From CAZJYI01 sp964550025 (GTDB lineage: Bacteria > Verrucomicrobiota > Kiritimatiellia > UBA8416 > CAYOBW01): a stretch of 6,182 nt of DNA. The translations under genes and the position numbers were made by a program. Within the stretch, counting starts at the first letter, position 1. Each line of letters opens with the position of its first letter. Location: assembly GCA_964550025.1 (NCBI GenBank), contig CAZJYI010000332.1:1-6182 (forward strand). Reading direction: 5' to 3'. The notes beneath the pieces are model-generated. The model was not told where the DNA came from. It did not search any database and was given only the letters and a program-made list of their open reading frames with translations. Of the stretch, positions 5,351 through 6,182 are shown one piece after another.

Positions 5351-6182
5351 GTTCTATCGGCCTCCTTCCAGAACGAAATCGACTGCTTGAGATGCTGTTT
5401 CGCCGGCTGCCTGATCCCGAACCCGATGACACCGATGGGACCCGTATAGTCGAGGTCCTTCAGGGTCTGAAGGAGACCCTTCACATCGTAGCTGCCTTTG
5501 CCCAGGGGCTGGATGAGCTTGTCCCAGCCCATCGACTTGGTCTCACCGGTTTCGGCACCGCAGATTTGAACGATGAAGAGCTTCGGCAGGGCCTTCTTGA
5601 GCAGCGGCGCGAGATCCTGCACGCCCTGCAACTTGAGCTGATGGCAGAGCGTGAGAGAGACGCCGACATTGTCGTCGTCCACGAGCCCCGTTACGCGCAG
5701 GGCTTCCTCGAGCGTCTCCGCATGGCAGTTCATATGCGGGTAAATGGCAATCCGGAGTCCGAGCGGTTTCGCCACGGTATTCAGCCGCTTGAGTTCACGG
5801 GCTGCGTCGGCATCGTCGCCACCCTTGCGTTGCAGCGTGACCCAGAGAATGGCACCCGTCCCCTTGAGGGCCTCCAGCTCCTGGGCCGGAATGCCCGTTG
5901 CGTTCTCCTTCTTCGATACGTCCACATGTATCTTGAAGGCGTGCATCTTCACGCCCCGGGCGGCCATTTCCTTCACAGCTTCCGCCGTCTTCCCCGGCCG
6001 CCACGTCACGCCGTCATAGCCCAGTTCACTGAGTAGCGCCGCCTTGTCGGCGATACTCTTCACGTCACGGATACCGTTATCCATGGCATAGAACTCGTTG
6101 TCCGCTGCCAAGGCCGACGGTGGCAGGAGTACGGCAACTCCCAGCGACAGGGCGGTTGCGACGATCAGAATCCGCGTGTTAG
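5347..6182 (-). CDS. Exported sugar phosphate isomerase/epimerase-like TIM barrel, 5' end beyond window
   Basis: This belongs to the xylose isomerase-like TIM barrel / sugar phosphate isomerase-epimerase (AP endonuclease 2) superfamily. The frame is open to the right edge. A TTG at 6111-6109 could be taken as a start, but the frame continues upstream as a hydrophobic run (NTRILIVATALSLGVAVLLP) ending in PPSALA-ADN, a typical signal peptide with an Ala-x-Ala cleavage site. So TTG is an internal Leu and the true start lies past 6182; 277 residues are visible. Counting the TTG residue as 1, features are LGYDGVTWRPG (30-40), RIAIYPHMN (120-128), GVSLTLCHQLK (150-160), WDKLIQPLGKGSYDV (196-210) and YTGPIGVIGFGI (222-233). 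The usual acidic metal ligands seem replaced: Tyr124 for Glu in ENH, Thr154 for Asp in the DxxH-type motif, and no Glu in the last strand; His126 and His157 remain. This pattern recalls a planctomycete-type exported subgroup of unknown substrate. Its TGA overlaps the ATG of the glycosidase. Confidence 0.87.
   Translation of the reverse strand, partial: NTRILIVATALSLGVAVLLPPSALAADNEFYAMDNGIRDVKSIADKAALLSELGYDGVTWRPGKTAEAVKEMAARGVKMHAFKIHVDVSKKENATGIPAQELEALKGTGAILWVTLQRKGGDDADAARELKRLNTVAKPLGLRIAIYPHMNCHAETLEEALRVTGLVDDDNVGVSLTLCHQLKLQGVQDLAPLLKKALPKLFIVQICGAETGETKSMGWDKLIQPLGKGSYDVKGLLQTLKDLDYTGPIGVIGFGIRQPAKQHLKQSISFWKEADRT
5361..5367 (-). promoter_or_regulatory. Strong Shine-Dalgarno site of the GH95-like gene
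   Basis: The minus strand reads AAGGAGG, a near-ideal anti-16S match, 10 bases before the ATG at 5350-5348. It lies within the last codons of the upstream gene. With the ATGA stop/start overlap it fixes the start of the glycosidase and implies reinitiation or coupled translation. Confidence 0.85.

Overview
The window is high-GC (roughly 60%) bacterial DNA with four protein-coding genes. Both outer genes appear cut by the window edges, so this may be a short contig or an arbitrary slice. Gene content suggests a polysaccharide-degrading bacterium of the Planctomycetota / Verrucomicrobiota-Lentisphaerota / Hydrogenedentota type. Exported sugar-isomerase-like TIM barrels, large exported GH95-like glycosidases and many divergent uroporphyrinogen-decarboxylase-like proteins are common in such genomes. 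This placement is inference from family distribution; no rRNA or marker gene is present.

Layout. 1-1038 (+) is the 3' part of a DUF1016/YhcG-type PDDEXK nuclease gene. It carries an in-frame palindromic duplication. 1039-1314 is a convergent intergenic stretch whose only clear structure is a 20-bp perfect palindrome, possibly a weak terminator. The rest lies on the minus strand and is read right to left. 5347-6182 is an exported sugar phosphate isomerase/epimerase-like TIM barrel whose start is beyond the right edge. 2507-5350 is an exported GH95-like glycosidase whose ATG overlaps the previous stop (ATGA). 2417-2496 is a compact structured palindromic element. 1315-2367 is a UroD/MtaA-superfamily protein with a cobamide-methyltransferase-like zinc motif.

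How the genes may work together. The TIM barrel and the glycosidase are almost certainly co-translated, and both carry export signals. A scheme in which the glycosidase releases a sugar (possibly fucose-like) and the isomerase-like protein acts on it outside the cytoplasm is plausible but not shown. The UroD-like gene is on the same strand, but 139 bp and the structured element separate it, so its membership in the operon is open. It could act on a methyl group carried by the same substrates, but no corrinoid protein is visible. The nuclease gene is convergent and looks unrelated, as part of defence or mobile gene cargo.

I see no CRISPR array, tRNA, rRNA, transposase or clear undescribed multi-gene system. 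The most interesting points are the structured element at 2417-2496, the changed catalytic positions in the GH95-like enzyme, the zinc motif in the UroD-like protein and the palindromic repeat inside the nuclease gene.
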